Source: Bacillota bacterium
GTDB lineage: Bacteria; Bacillota; Clostridia; Christensenellales; JAEXRW01
Direction of reading: 5' to 3'
NCBI GenBank assembly: GCA_023454175.1
Contig: JAEXRW010000009.1
Span: 62,001-126,000 of the forward strand
DNA: 64,000 nt
Shown here: positions 43,933-53,076 of the stretch, one piece after another
How positions within the stretch are numbered: the stretch's first letter is position 1
Layout of the letters: the number at the start of each line of letters is the position of its first letter
Translations under genes and position numbers: made by a program
Notes under the pieces: generated by a model
Told to the model about the DNA's origin: nothing
Seen by the model: the letters and a program-made list of their open reading frames with translations, nothing else
Database searches by the model: none

Positions 43933-44607
43933 TTGGGTAGCGAGAAATACCAGATCAAAATAACCCGGAACGGGCCGTACATCGTGACCGGGGGCGTGCC
44001 GCTGACGCGGATGCGCATCGAATACGATGATGAGGGCTACTCCGCCTTTTACAGGACGGTGGAGACTTACGACGTACCCGGGACCTACGCGCTGTGCAGG
44101 TGCGGGCACTCCAAGACAAAACCATTTTGCGACGGCTCGCACGCAGGGTGCGGCTTCGACGGGACGGAGACGGCGAAGCGGAAAGGCCTGATGGACCGCG
44201 CGAGGGTGATCAAAGGCCCGGGCATCCACCTGTACGATATCGAGGGATTGTGCGCATACGCGCGCTTCTGCCACAGCAAAAAGGGCGACGTGTGGACACT
44301 GACGGAACGCTCCGGGGACGCTCTGTGCAAGGAAGAGGCCATCAAGGAAGCCTGCAACTGCCCGGCAGGGCGGCTTATCGCGGTGGATGCGTGGACGGGG
44401 CGTATACTCGAACCCGAATATGAACCCGGCATCTCCATCATCGAAGACCCTGCTGAAGGTGGTGACGGACCGATCTGGGTCAAGGGCGGCATCCCCATCA
44501 TCGGTGAGAACGGGACGGAATACGAGCCGCGGAACCGGGTAACGCTATGCCGGTGCGGGAGGTCCCGCAACAAGCCCTTCTGCAATGGGATACACGCGGA
44601 CAGGTGA
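43933..44607 (+). CDS. CDGSH iron-sulfur domain protein with two CDGSH motifs
   Basis: TTG 43933 is preferred; the upstream frame overlaps fumB, and the family starts with a QIKITRNGPYIVTGGVPL-like segment. Two CDGSH-type clusters are visible: CRCGHSKTKPFCDGSH near residues 52-67, and CRCGRSRNKPFCNGIH at the C terminus, where the second has CNGIH. Between them, GLCAYARFC and CNCPAGR match the usual middle domain. Each binds a [2Fe-2S] cluster through three Cys and one His. It is placed directly behind fumarase, but a joint role is not established. Confidence 0.9.
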   Translation: MGSEKYQIKITRNGPYIVTGGVPLTRMRIEYDDEGYSAFYRTVETYDVPGTYALCRCGHSKTKPFCDGSHAGCGFDGTETAKRKGLMDRARVIKGPGIHLYDIEGLCAYARFCHSKKGDVWTLTERSGDALCKEEAIKEACNCPAGRLIAVDAWTGRILEPEYEPGISIIEDPAEGGDGPIWVKGGIPIIGENGTEYEPRNRVTLCRCGRSRNKPFCNGIHADR

Positions 44608-44614
44608 ACGTAAG

Positions 44615-44755
44615 ATGGATATAAAGCAGCCAAGGACGAAAAAGGAACTGCATAAGGCACTGCGCAATACGTGGACGCTTAAGCCCGTCACGAAGGTGAA
44701 GGAGAGCGGGAAACTGTATACACGCAAGGCAAAGCATCCCCAAAAGCAGGCCTGA
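44615..44755 (+). CDS. Small basic protein (46 residues), coupled to the CDGSH gene
   Basis: The AGGTGA that ends the CDGSH gene doubles as a ribosome binding site 8 bases before ATG 44615. The 46 residues are lysine-rich (MDIKQPRTKKELHKALRNTW, KLYTRKAKHPQKQA). It is too short for certainty but spacing and coupling are good. The stop codon lies inside a large imperfect hairpin (about 44731-44774). Confidence 0.6.
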   Translation: MDIKQPRTKKELHKALRNTWTLKPVTKVKESGKLYTRKAKHPQKQA

Positions 44756-44774
44756 ACCGCTTTGGGAGATGCTT
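44731..44774 (+). terminator. Imperfect hairpin spanning the stop of the 46-residue gene
   Basis: AAGCATC-CCCAAAAGC pairs with GCTTTGGG-AGATGCTT around a loop with the TGA. No T-run follows, so termination is uncertain. Confidence 0.4.
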
Positions 44775-44813
44775 CTGATAGAGCATTCAATTGATCTGGA
44801 TATCCAGGCTTTT

Positions 44814-45254
44814 CTATTCGAGCCCTGCACGCGATGCTTTGAGGATTGAATTCACCGCCAGTTTTTCCACCGGGCCTTTGGCGACCTGGTGCGCCTGGCC
44901 CAATACGTCATTGAATGTACGCAATGCGGAGATCTTGCCGTCCTTGAATTCCCAGATGCATACGGAAGGCAAGACCCATTTTTCACCGTTAAAAGTCCCG
45001 GACAATTCGTGTTCTATGACGCCGATATCCCCCTGCACCAGGATGCCTAATCCCGTTTCCGTAACGGCAAAGCCCTGGTTTATGTCTAGAACCCATCTGA
45101 GATACTTTTCAATTTGTTCAATGCCTTTGAATGTGCCTTGCGGGGATACCCATATGCAGTCTTCGTGGAGTAATGATAATGGCTTTTCAAAATCACCCGA
45201 AGTCCATGCTTTGAGAAAATCGCGGATCATACTTTTTACATGCTGTTCATTCAT
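44814..45254 (-). CDS. SnoaL/NTF2-like nuclear transport factor 2 fold protein
   Basis: GGAGG 8 bases before ATG 45254 sets the start. The 146-residue protein reads FLKAWTSGDFEKPLSLLHEDCIWVSPQGTFKGIEQI, the opening helix and strand of the SnoaL-like ketosteroid isomerase fold. CIWEFKDGKISALRTF continues it. Function is usually substrate-binding or isomerase, here unassigned. It is convergent with the fum-CDGSH group. Confidence 0.85.
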   Translation of the reverse strand: MNEQHVKSMIRDFLKAWTSGDFEKPLSLLHEDCIWVSPQGTFKGIEQIEKYLRWVLDINQGFAVTETGLGILVQGDIGVIEHELSGTFNGEKWVLPSVCIWEFKDGKISALRTFNDVLGQAHQVAKGPVEKLAVNSILKASRAGLE

Positions 45255-45562
45255 TGAGCATACCTCCTCATTTAATAACTGAAACAACTATTAATAACAT
45301 AATATCCCTGACAATATATACTGTCAAAGCAACCAGATAATAACTGGCAAAAGGTAAATCAAATGAAACAGGCTCAAAAGCTAATAATGAGCACCGAAAG
45401 GTACGTTTACCTTCAGGAAGACCGCACACGACCCTTTCGTCCGGATCGCGGCACTGTGGAAGGCGCTACCCGTGCCCCATTGCCCTGTTAACGCCGCACG
45501 GGCGGCCTTCGGGAATGTTGGCTGATATGGGTTGACCCCGAAAGATTCCTGGAGATGGAATA

Positions 45563-45571
45563 TGATATAAT
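45563..45571 (+). promoter_or_regulatory. Extended -10 element of the GNAT gene
   Basis: TGATATAAT lies 55 bases before the start of the acetyltransferase at 45627. The gap 45255-45562 holds nothing else I can name. Confidence 0.55.
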
Positions 45572-45626
45572 AAAGACGGAAGCAGGAAGTATGGATAAGA
45601 TCATTCTTAATTTGGGGGCTGTATGA

Positions 45627-46085
45627 ATGAATACCACCATCATCATCCATGAGGAGGACCCGGGGACAGAAGACGCCACGGTATTGATGGATGAATTGTC
45701 CGACTCGCTGCAACGTGTCACGGGGCGGAGCGGTCGCGCCTCCTTTGACCCGGACGACGTAAGGGCTCCGCGGTCGCTCTTCGTCATTGCGCGGGATGGA
45801 AACGGGCAGGCGCTGGGGTGCGGGGCTTTCCGGCCCATGGACGAACATACCGCCGAGGTGAAACGGATGTACGCGCGCATGAGCGGGAAAGGCACGGGCG
45901 GACTGATCCTATCCCACCTGGAGAAACGGGCGAGAGATTTCGGCTACGCATCCCTGAAGCTGGAGACGGGGCTGGTGAATCAGCAGGCGGTGGACTTTTA
46001 CGAGGGACGGGGGTACAAGCGCATCCCGAACTACGGCAAGTATGTGGACTACCCCGATTCGGTGTGCTTTGAAAAGATATTATAA
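45627..46085 (+). CDS. GNAT acetyltransferase
   Basis: The protein has 152 residues. The CoA-binding stretch is VKRMYARMSGKGTGGLILSHLEKRARDFGY, with DEHTAEVKRM and VDFYEGRGYKRIPNYG. The start has GGGGG upstream. Its 3' end overlaps the convergent TPR gene by 6 bases. Substrate unknown. Confidence 0.88.
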   Translation: MNTTIIIHEEDPGTEDATVLMDELSDSLQRVTGRSGRASFDPDDVRAPRSLFVIARDGNGQALGCGAFRPMDEHTAEVKRMYARMSGKGTGGLILSHLEKRARDFGYASLKLETGLVNQQAVDFYEGRGYKRIPNYGKYVDYPDSVCFEKIL

Positions 46086-47036
46086 GTGAGCCGGATACGG
46101 GGTGCCATGCACAGGGCAACCGTAGAAGCCGCACCTGTAAGGATAATACGGATGGTAAGGAATATCGGGTTTTAAACCGGAATCGATCTTTGATAGGTAG
46201 TTCTTACTTCTTCGGGATATTGACCTGTATACGCTACCCTTATACAACTCCTGAATATCCCTGAAATAATCAGCAATAAAACCCGTTTTAAAAGTCATGT
46301 AGTCCTGAACGGGTAAAACCATTTTAAAACTGTATAAAATCATAGCAAACGTATCCGGATCCATTGCGTACAGATGCTCCGAAAGCATATCCTTCATCCT
46401 GCAAAGCTGCTCATAATCCCCGCAGCAATAGAGCATGTAGACAATATCCACTGGATCAGCATCATAGTTCAGAAGGATATCGTTTTTCTTGTAAAGGCTC
46501 AAATATGTATCCAGAAGTTTTTGTGCGATCTCCCCTGCCTTTTCACGACTGCCCAGATATGACAGACATAAAGAATATACGACCTGCATCTTTGTTATAT
46601 CTTTATTATCTATTTCGGCACAGGACTTTTTCAGATACCCCAAAGCATCTTTATATTGCCCATCATGGAAAAGAAGGGCGCCCATGATATAAGCATCGAC
46701 AGGGTCATTCGAAAGGCGCATGACCTCTTTTTGTATGGACAGCATCTTCTTCAGTTTGTAGGGCTTGAAAAAATGCCCTCCCCAATAGATTATGGCCCGA
46801 AGATTGCGTAAACTTGTGGCTGTCCTTTGACAATGCAAAGCCTTCCTGCAAAAGCGGAACGCCTTATTATCATCATTGTCATAATAAAACCAGGACAAGT
46901 TATTGTAAGTGATATGAGATGGATAATCACGGGCATTCTGCTGAAAAAGATTCTCCGCCAGGTTAAAATCGTTCTCATAGAAGATCCGGATGGCATGCTC
47001 ATTATTTTCTCTCATCTGCTCAGGAGTGATCTTCAT
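46080..47036 (-). CDS. TPR-like repeat protein
   Basis: The protein has 318 residues, of which about 250 form tandem helical pairs of TPR character (IRIFYENDFNLAENLFQQNARDYPSHITYNNLSWFYYDNDDNKAF, VDAYIMGALLFHDGQYKDALGYLKKS). The last 30 residues are rich in Tyr, Pro and His (HPYYPYRCGFYGC), and may bind a partner. The start at 47036 is ATG 10 bases after the stop of the epoxyqueuosine reductase-like gene, so they may be cotranscribed. Function unknown. Confidence 0.78.
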   Translation of the reverse strand: MKITPEQMRENNEHAIRIFYENDFNLAENLFQQNARDYPSHITYNNLSWFYYDNDDNKAFRFCRKALHCQRTATSLRNLRAIIYWGGHFFKPYKLKKMLSIQKEVMRLSNDPVDAYIMGALLFHDGQYKDALGYLKKSCAEIDNKDITKMQVVYSLCLSYLGSREKAGEIAQKLLDTYLSLYKKNDILLNYDADPVDIVYMLYCCGDYEQLCRMKDMLSEHLYAMDPDTFAMILYSFKMVLPVQDYMTFKTGFIADYFRDIQELYKGSVYRSISRRSKNYLSKIDSGLKPDIPYHPYYPYRCGFYGCPVHGTPYPAHL

Positions 47037-47046
47037 TCGCTTTCGG

Positions 47047-47757
47047 TTACTTCCCTTTCCTTCCGTGCGGACAGGCGTAGAGGCACAGGCCGCACACGGC
47101 CGGGTCGCGTTCCTTTTCCATCTCTTTGAAATATTCCTCACAGCGGCGCGCGTCATAACGCATCTCCCGCGGCTCGCCGATCACAAAATTCCGGTTGGTG
47201 TATGCGTTCACGGGGCAGATGTCCACGCACTGCCTGCATGACCCGCATCGTTCATCCATTATATCCTTATTGGCCTCCAGCGGCGCGTCGGTCAGGACCG
47301 ATGCCCAGCGCACCCGAGGGCCGTGCTTCCTGGTTACCAGCAGGCAGCTTTTACCGATCCACCCGTGCCCGGCCAGCCGCGCACCGAGTTTATGGGAGAA
47401 GACGGCACAGATGCGCGTACTGTCATACCGTTTCGACGCGGGGATGGGGAGCGCGCGGTACCCTGCGTCTTGCAGGAGGCACGCGATCATGGAGGCTGCG
47501 AGATCCAGCCGGAGGTTGACCACGTCGTAAGCCTGGTGCCGGTAATTCACCGCGACCTCCTGGCGGTCCCGCAGGGGCAGCGCGTCCACGATGGGGTGCG
47601 GCAGCGCGATGCCGATGGAGATGCAGCGCGGGTAACCGGCCACATAGTCCCCGCCCTGGTCTATGACCGCGTCCTGCACGCCCGTCAGGTCCGCCACGCC
47701 GCAGTAGGTCAAACCCTGCTGCTGTGACAATGCATCTATTCCTTTGCGGATATCCAT
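47047..47757 (-). CDS. Epoxyqueuosine reductase-like iron-sulfur protein
   Basis: The C terminus holds two cysteine clusters, CGSCRQCVDICPVNAY and CGLCLYACPHG, fitting two [4Fe-4S] clusters as in QueG-type proteins. The N terminus (GVADLTGVQ, CISIGIALPHPI) matches the B12-binding reductase domain. It is shorter than true QueG (no HEAT tail), as in the QueG-like family in Clostridia. It lies directly upstream of the TPR protein gene. Confidence 0.85.
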   Translation of the reverse strand: MDIRKGIDALSQQQGLTYCGVADLTGVQDAVIDQGGDYVAGYPRCISIGIALPHPIVDALPLRDRQEVAVNYRHQAYDVVNLRLDLAASMIACLLQDAGYRALPIPASKRYDSTRICAVFSHKLGARLAGHGWIGKSCLLVTRKHGPRVRWASVLTDAPLEANKDIMDERCGSCRQCVDICPVNAYTNRNFVIGEPREMRYDARRCEEYFKEMEKERDPAVCGLCLYACPHGRKGK

Positions 47758-47967
47758 TGAGATCCCTCCCGTAAAACAAAGCTCAACGCAAATATATTAG
47801 CACATTATGGATAGTATAACACACCGACGAACTGGTTTGATGCGTTTGAGCGTGATAGCGGTTCTCGTCAGCTTAATGCAGGCCGCGGATCAGAAAGGGA
47901 GGCTTCGCCCCTTGCGGTCGGCGGCCTCCCCTGCCTTGCATGGAGAATCGGTTGGATTGCCTTAATA

Positions 47968-47998
47968 TCAAAGAGGATGCGGCCTCGCTGCATCCTCA
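47968..47998 (-). terminator. Terminator of the nitroreductase gene
   Basis: GAGGATGC/GCATCCTC hairpin with the nitroreductase TGA at its base, followed by TTTGATATT on the minus strand. Confidence 0.55.
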
Positions 47999-48610
47999 CC
48001 AGTGGTCGCGGTGCATGCGCCCGGCTAGCTCGATATGCTTCTGCGGGACGATTTTTGCATTTGCGGCCTTGTATCCGAACGGGATGAGCGCGGGGATCTC
48101 CATCTCGGCGGGGATGCCCAGCACGGATTTGATGGCGGGGGTATTCTGCGGGATGCAGGTCACGCCGTAGACGTCGTCCTCCGCCAGGGAAAGCAGGATA
48201 TTCTCGATGCAGGCCCATATGGAAGCAAAGCAATTCAGCTCGTACATCCGCTTGAGTTCTTCAAACGGTGTATTGGGCTTGTAAACCGGGATGAGCAGGC
48301 GCGGCGCGGTGAGGACCATGCGGCGCTGCAGGGGGCACGCATACAGGTACATATCCCGCGCCATGCTGTCCAGTCCGTCGAAATAATCCAGGGAGGAGTC
48401 GGAGATGCTCTCCTGCAGGTCCTCGGCGAGCGCCACCCGCATGCGTACGGCGGGGTCTTCCACCAGCAGGAAATGCCACTGGCGGAGGTGGTTATGGGTG
48501 GGGGCCATGAGTCCGGCGGCGAGGGCCCTTTCCACCACGGCGTCGGAAACCGGACGGGGGTCGAATTCCCGCACGGTCCTTCTGTTTCTGATGGCTTCCT
48601 GGAGCTCCAT
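47996..48610 (-). CDS. Nitroreductase family protein
   Basis: The protein has 204 residues. The FMN-binding signature RNRRTVREFDPRPV is at residues 7-20, followed by APTHNHLRQWHFLLV and GVTCIPQNTPAIKSVLGIP. It is a compact NAD(P)H:FMN oxidoreductase with a typical size. The C-terminal insertion ends HIELAGRMHRDHW. Substrate not determinable. Confidence 0.92.
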   Translation of the reverse strand: MELQEAIRNRRTVREFDPRPVSDAVVERALAAGLMAPTHNHLRQWHFLLVEDPAVRMRVALAEDLQESISDSSLDYFDGLDSMARDMYLYACPLQRRMVLTAPRLLIPVYKPNTPFEELKRMYELNCFASIWACIENILLSLAEDDVYGVTCIPQNTPAIKSVLGIPAEMEIPALIPFGYKAANAKIVPQKHIELAGRMHRDHW

Positions 48611-48724
48611 ATATCTTACCTCACATCACATTTTCTGTTATAACCAGTATAACATGAGGCAGATACATGGGATGGCTTTCTGCCGGTTTTCCCGTTCTGG
48701 ATTGGCTTGCGGTAAAACAAGTAA

Positions 48725-48743
48725 GGCGGCTGATATAGCCGCC
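48725..48743 (-). terminator. Terminator of the paired DMT genes
   Basis: GGCGGCT/AGCCGCC stem (48725-48731 with 48737-48743) followed on the minus strand by TTACTTGTTTT, 33 bases after the stop of the second gene. Confidence 0.75.
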
Positions 48744-48776
48744 CTTTGATATGCAATAGTATATGGCTATTTTGCT

Positions 48777-49142
48777 CTAAAATGCAGTGGATACCACCAC
48801 GCCCGCGATGATGAGGAGGTTGCCGATTACCTTGCGTACGGTGATGCGCTCCTTCATGAAGATGGCGCTGAGGATCAGGATATAGGCGTACCCGAGGGAT
48901 TCGATGACGCCGCCCACCATGAGCTGTACGCCCGTATAGGCCCAGAAGGTGAGCAGCATGGAGGCAAAGAGCAGGCCGTAGGCCATGATGACGCGCCAGT
49001 TCAGGTACTGCCTCCAGAATGAGCCGTATTTGCGCACGGCGGCTTTTTTCAGCAGCAGCTGGGATATCGAGGCCACCAGCACGGAAACGGCATAGACGAT
49101 GACGGGGAGTACCCCGGTGACCGATGCTGCGTTATTCCCCAT
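48777..49142 (-). CDS. Small DMT/SMR-like membrane protein (partner B)
   Basis: A 121-residue protein with four helices (VIVYAVSVLVASISQLLLKKAA, VIMAYGLLFASMLLTFWAY and two more). ATG 49142 has AAGGG 8 bases upstream and overlaps the stop of the partner gene, giving a coupled pair. Small heterodimeric transporters with four helices per subunit occur as EamA/SMR-like pairs (ArnE/ArnF-like flippases). The substrate is not visible. Confidence 0.82.
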   Translation of the reverse strand: MGNNAASVTGVLPVIVYAVSVLVASISQLLLKKAAVRKYGSFWRQYLNWRVIMAYGLLFASMLLTFWAYTGVQLMVGGVIESLGYAYILILSAIFMKERITVRKVIGNLLIIAGVVVSTAF

Positions 49143-49542
49143 CTTCATCACCCTTCCCTTTCCATACCACCAGGATCACGCCGGCCACGGCGAGCGCGAT
49201 GCCCACGTAATTGTTCCATTTGGGAACGACGCCGAAGAACAGGTACGTCCACAGGAGCAGCCAGAGCATGGTGATGACTTTGTTGGAATAAGCCACCGAA
49301 AGCGGGACGCGCTTCAGTATCTGCTGCCAGATGAGGGCATAAACGACGAGCAGGAACAAAGCCCCGGCGAGCCACAGGTACAGGGTGGGGGATCCCAGGC
49401 CGCTATTGTTCAGCTCATTGGCGGCGGATTTCTGGCAGACCGAGACAAAGGAATAGATGAGGAACAGCACATTGAGCAGGATCAGGTCTTTGGGACGCAT
49501 CTGCAAAAAGGGATTGGATTGTGTTTTTGTCTTTTCATCCAT
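49132..49542 (-). CDS. Small DMT/SMR-like membrane protein (partner A)
   Basis: A 136-residue protein from ATG 49542; upstream residues of the open frame are not conserved. After a hydrophilic N terminus of about 18 residues come four helices (LILLNVLFLIYSFVSVC, LYLWLAGALFLLVVYALIW, TMLWLLLWTYLFFGV, YVGIALAVAGVILVVW). It overlaps the next gene's start and forms the likely heterodimer with it. Confidence 0.82.
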   Translation of the reverse strand: MDEKTKTQSNPFLQMRPKDLILLNVLFLIYSFVSVCQKSAANELNNSGLGSPTLYLWLAGALFLLVVYALIWQQILKRVPLSVAYSNKVITMLWLLLWTYLFFGVVPKWNNYVGIALAVAGVILVVWKGKGDEDGE

Positions 49543-49806
49543 ATGCAACACTTCGAATCTTACGTAAAATGGCAGTTTCAAGAAACGTCATTGAAACTTT
49601 CATTATCATAACCCCAAGGGGGCGGGTTTACAAGCAGGATTTTCCGTGCAGCGTTCGGCTCATTACAGGAAGTTATGAGTGGGAGCGCTAGGGAATGATG
49701 GATGCCCATGGGCCGGAGTCTCCCTTGCCATACATGGGATCGGTTGAAGGAACGATGCCGGAGGGCATTTTGCTTCCCGCTGTATAAGGGCCGCCCGGGA
49801 AGATTT

Positions 49807-49835
49807 TTGACAAATCTTATGCGGGGGCGTATAAT
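49807..49835 (+). promoter_or_regulatory. Consensus sigma-A promoter of the ABC exporter
   Basis: TTGACA (49807-49812), 17 bases, TATAAT (49830-49835). Both hexamers and the spacing are perfect, the strongest-looking promoter in the window, about 35 bases before the TTG start. Confidence 0.92.
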
Positions 49836-49870
49836 GCTGATTCATTATATTGAATTATTGAGGTTTTACA

Positions 49871-51607
49871 TTGAAGACATTTTTCCGGCTGCTCAAACTG
49901 ATAAAGCCCTGGCGCAGGCCCTACATCATCTCGGCCATCCTGCTTTTGCTGGTGACCGTCGTGAACCTCGTGGCGCCTTTCCTGGTGACCAGGCTTTTCG
50001 GCACGCTCACCGAGGACTTCTCGGCTGCGTCATTGAATACCATCGTATACCTGGCCATCGCGCTCGCGCTCACGTATGTGCTGCGTGCGGTGATGAAGGG
50101 GTTTAATATGTACCTGGCCCACCTGGCCTCGTGGCGGCTGGTGGCGGCGGCGCGGCTGAAGCTCTACGAACACCTGCAAAAGCTCACCCTGCGTTTCTAC
50201 AAGGATAAGCAGACGGGCCAGCTGATGAGCAACGTCATCAGCGATAGCGAGATGCTGGAGACCCTTTTCGCCCACGCGGGGCCGGATCTGGTGACGAACG
50301 TACTGGTTTTTGTGGGCGTGGTCGTTATCCTTTTCGTCATCAACCCGTTGCTTGCGGCGCTCACGTGCATCCCCCTGCCCATCCTGGTGGTGGCGGCGCC
50401 GAAGGTATTTGCGGCCGTCCGCAGGACCTTCCGCAAATCCAGGAAGGACCTGGCGGAGTTTTCGGGGACGCTGCAGGATAATATCTCGGGGATGCGGGAG
50501 ATCCAGATATTCAACCAGCAGGGGCGCGAAAGTGAGAATATCAAAAAGAAGACCAATGTATACGCCGATTCCCTGCTGCACGCGCTGAAGTACAGCGCCA
50601 CTTTCCACCCCGCCGTGGAGTTCTTCACGTCCATCGGCGCGGTCATCGTGGTGGGTGTGGGCGGCTGGCTGGTGCTGCAGGGGCAGATGCGCGTGGCGGA
50701 CGTGGTGGGCTTCATCCTGTACCTGGGCGTCTTTTATACCCCCGTCTCCACCCTGGCCCGTACGCTGGATGATTTTCAGAGCGCATTATCCGGCGCCGAG
50801 CGGGTGCTGGAGACGCTGGATACCAAACCCGATATTACGGATATGCCCGGCGCTGCCGACGTTCCCAGGCTGAGCGGCGAGGTCAGTTTCCATGGCGTTC
50901 GTTTTGCCTACGAACCCGAACAGCCGCCGGTGCTGGACGGCATCTCCTTCCGGGTGAAGCCCGGGGAAATGCTGGCGCTGGTGGGGCCCACCGGCGTGGG
51001 TAAAACCACCGTCGTGAGCCTGCTCTCCCGCATGTACGATCCGGACGAAGGGTCCATCACGATGGACGGCCACGATATCCGCTCCATCACATTGAAGTCC
51101 CTGCGTGACCAGATGAGCATCGTGCTGCAGGACGTGTTCCTCTTCACGGGCACCATCGGGGAAAATATATCCTACGGGTGCGAAGGGGCCACGGTGGAGG
51201 AGATGATCGCCGCCGCAAAGATCGCCCACATCCACGACTTCATCGCTTCCCTGCCCCAGGGGTACGATACTTTGGTGGGCGAACGCGGGATACGGCTCTC
51301 GGGCGGGCAAAAGCAGCGGCTCTCCATCGCCCGTGCGATCCTGCGCAAATCCCCCATCCTCGTGCTGGATGAGGCAACGGCTTCAGTGGACGCGGAAACG
51401 GAGTACGAGATCCAGAGCGCGATATCCGAGCTGGCGGGGTCCAGGACATTGATCATCATAGCGCACAGGCTGGCGACGGTGCGGAAGGCGGACCAGATAC
51501 TCGTCTTCCAGGAAGGTAATATCATCGAGCGCGGGAACCACAAGGAACTGCTGGCCCAGGGTGGGCTGTACGCGCGGCTGTGTGCGATGCAGCAGATCAC
51601 GGAATAG
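49871..51607 (+). CDS. ABC transporter, fused permease and ATPase (exporter type)
   Basis: The protein has 578 residues with a TTG start and GAGG 7 bases upstream. Six helices over about residues 1-310 form the permease domain. The ATPase half has Walker A GPTGVGKTT, the signature LSGGQKQR, Walker B ILVLDEATA and the switch His in IAHRLATV. This is the single-chain homodimeric or half-transporter MsbA/LmrA design. It stands alone, so a homodimer is likely. Substrate unknown. Confidence 0.95.
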   Translation: MKTFFRLLKLIKPWRRPYIISAILLLLVTVVNLVAPFLVTRLFGTLTEDFSAASLNTIVYLAIALALTYVLRAVMKGFNMYLAHLASWRLVAAARLKLYEHLQKLTLRFYKDKQTGQLMSNVISDSEMLETLFAHAGPDLVTNVLVFVGVVVILFVINPLLAALTCIPLPILVVAAPKVFAAVRRTFRKSRKDLAEFSGTLQDNISGMREIQIFNQQGRESENIKKKTNVYADSLLHALKYSATFHPAVEFFTSIGAVIVVGVGGWLVLQGQMRVADVVGFILYLGVFYTPVSTLARTLDDFQSALSGAERVLETLDTKPDITDMPGAADVPRLSGEVSFHGVRFAYEPEQPPVLDGISFRVKPGEMLALVGPTGVGKTTVVSLLSRMYDPDEGSITMDGHDIRSITLKSLRDQMSIVLQDVFLFTGTIGENISYGCEGATVEEMIAAAKIAHIHDFIASLPQGYDTLVGERGIRLSGGQKQRLSIARAILRKSPILVLDEATASVDAETEYEIQSAISELAGSRTLIIIAHRLATVRKADQILVFQEGNIIERGNHKELLAQGGLYARLCAMQQITE

Positions 51608-51620
51608 ACAGAAACGAAAG

Positions 51621-51652
51621 AAGCCGGAGGGAGCGATCCTTCCGGCTTTTTG
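51621..51652 (+). terminator. Terminator of the ABC exporter
   Basis: AAGCCGGA (with mismatched inner bases) pairs with TCCGGCTT, followed by TTTTGTTTG, just downstream of the stop codon. Confidence 0.85.
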
Positions 51653-51882
51653 TTTGACGCCGGGTGAGCAGGCAATATATATCCTTAAAAGGACAAGCTC
51701 GAATATGGGCAGCATTTCTTTGAAATCGCACGCGTAAAGGACGATCTGATGGAATGAAACCCGGCATTATCATTGAGACGAGCGAGCATGAAAAAGCTGG
51801 AACGCGCGTTCCGCTTTGCCACCGCGGCACGCAAGACGGGATATGCAGTAAATAGTTACTACTACCATATATAAGTAATGTG

Positions 51883-51891
51883 TGGTATAAT
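51883..51891 (+). promoter_or_regulatory. Extended -10 upstream of the cadherin-like lipoprotein
   Basis: TGGTATAAT lies about 125 bases before the ATG at 52015. The gap between the exporter terminator and this element holds no gene that I can support. Confidence 0.5.
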
Positions 51892-52014
51892 TTAGATGTT
51901 TGAATAATATACTCAGGAAGCACCTGCCCGATAAGGCCAATAACATTTATTTGAATCCTACTGCTTATCTGACGGATTCTGTATAAGGCTAATTTCTTAC
52001 GCGGGGGTGTTACC

Positions 52015-52827
52015 ATGAAAAAAATACTGGCAGCTTTTATTTCGGTGCTGGCAATCCTTGTACTGGCGTCCTGTTCCCAGGTCCCTCCGAAGGCCATCCC
52101 TACATCGTATATATTGCCGTCTATTCCACAATTACAATCCCAGCGTACTTTCTACCCCTTCCCCCGTCCTTCGATTCCGACACCGCCCCCTTTACGTACA
52201 TACCATCCTTTCATTCCGCTTCATAACCCTGCTTGGCCGTATGTAAAAATGAAAGAAAACTGGCTCTCATCACTGACCTTCAGCAGAGGCCTTTTGAGCC
52301 CCGTTTTTTCCAGCACGACCACCCGTTATAAATTGGAGCTTTTCGAAGATACCGACAACGTCACCATCACCGCATTGACCCGTCCTTTTTCATTTGCCAA
52401 GGCCAGTTATCCAGAAAAAGTAAAGCTGAAAAAGGGCGAAACCAAAAAGGTCACTGTGAAGGTACGTTCCGAGTCGGGCAAGTACAGGTATTACCGTATC
52501 ACTATCCACCGCGCGCCCTCCAGCAATGCCGCTTTAGCGTCCATCGACTTGGGATCGCCTTCGTGCAGCCTTTCGCCCGCGTTTGACCCAGCGGTGGTTT
52601 CTTATACCGTCTTACTGCCGCCTGGCATCACATCGCTGAAGGTAACTGCAAAACCGGCTGATAAACTTTCCAAGGTGGCAGTGCAGGCCAGTATAAATGG
52701 CACTGCAAAGAAAACAAACAAGATTAATGTGCTGCCCGGCCAAACAGCCTTCGTGACCATCTACGTCACTGCCCAGTCAGGGTATAAAATGGAATATGAC
52801 GTTACGATATCTGCCGCCGGACCCTGA
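52015..52827 (+). CDS. Lipoprotein with two cadherin-like beta-sandwich domains
   Basis: The signal peptide ends in LASC. A Pro-rich spacer of about 55 residues follows, then two cadherin-like domains of about 85 residues: NWLSSLTFSRG ... TRYKLELFEDTDNVTI ... GKYRYYRITI, and ALASIDLGSPSCSLSP ... VVSYTVLLPPGITSLKV ... GYKMEYDVTI. This PF12733-type fold is common in Firmicute surface proteins, often with adhesins. The protein ends right after the second domain. Confidence 0.86.
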   Translation: MKKILAAFISVLAILVLASCSQVPPKAIPTSYILPSIPQLQSQRTFYPFPRPSIPTPPPLRTYHPFIPLHNPAWPYVKMKENWLSSLTFSRGLLSPVFSSTTTRYKLELFEDTDNVTITALTRPFSFAKASYPEKVKLKKGETKKVTVKVRSESGKYRYYRITIHRAPSSNAALASIDLGSPSCSLSPAFDPAVVSYTVLLPPGITSLKVTAKPADKLSKVAVQASINGTAKKTNKINVLPGQTAFVTIYVTAQSGYKMEYDVTISAAGP

Positions 52828-52994
52828 TTACATTCAGAAGGGAACCCTCTAGATCCCAAAACCGAACACCCGTATATGACAAGGCCACGTGCCTGATGTA
52901 TGTGCTTCATGCGATGGAGGCCTGCTCATTCTCCACGATGATGGGCTGCGTGGCGATGGTTGAATGGGCAGGCAAGACGGTCTGAGTGTCAACC

Positions 52995-53026
52995 AAGCCG
53001 CGGGAAAGATCCTACGGCTTTTTTAT
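52995..53026 (+). terminator. Possible terminator hairpin
   Basis: AAGCCG/CGGCTT stem separated by 14 bases and followed by a TTTTTT tract. It is 170 bases after the cadherin-like gene, so the partner is uncertain. Confidence 0.45.
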
Positions 53027-53047
53027 ATCTGCAGGAATGGAAGATTA

Positions 53048-53056
53048 TGCTATAAT
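53048..53056 (+). promoter_or_regulatory. Extended -10 element of the small lipoprotein gene
   Basis: TGCTATAAT, followed after about 20 bases by AAAGGGGGTGAT and ATG 53077. Confidence 0.6.
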
Positions 53057-53076
53057 ACAGGAAAGGGGGTGATACG

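Noticed and set aside
45381..45848. 155-residue minus-strand frame upstream of the GNAT gene
   Set aside because: It overlaps the promoter and start of the better supported plus-strand acetyltransferase, without family features.
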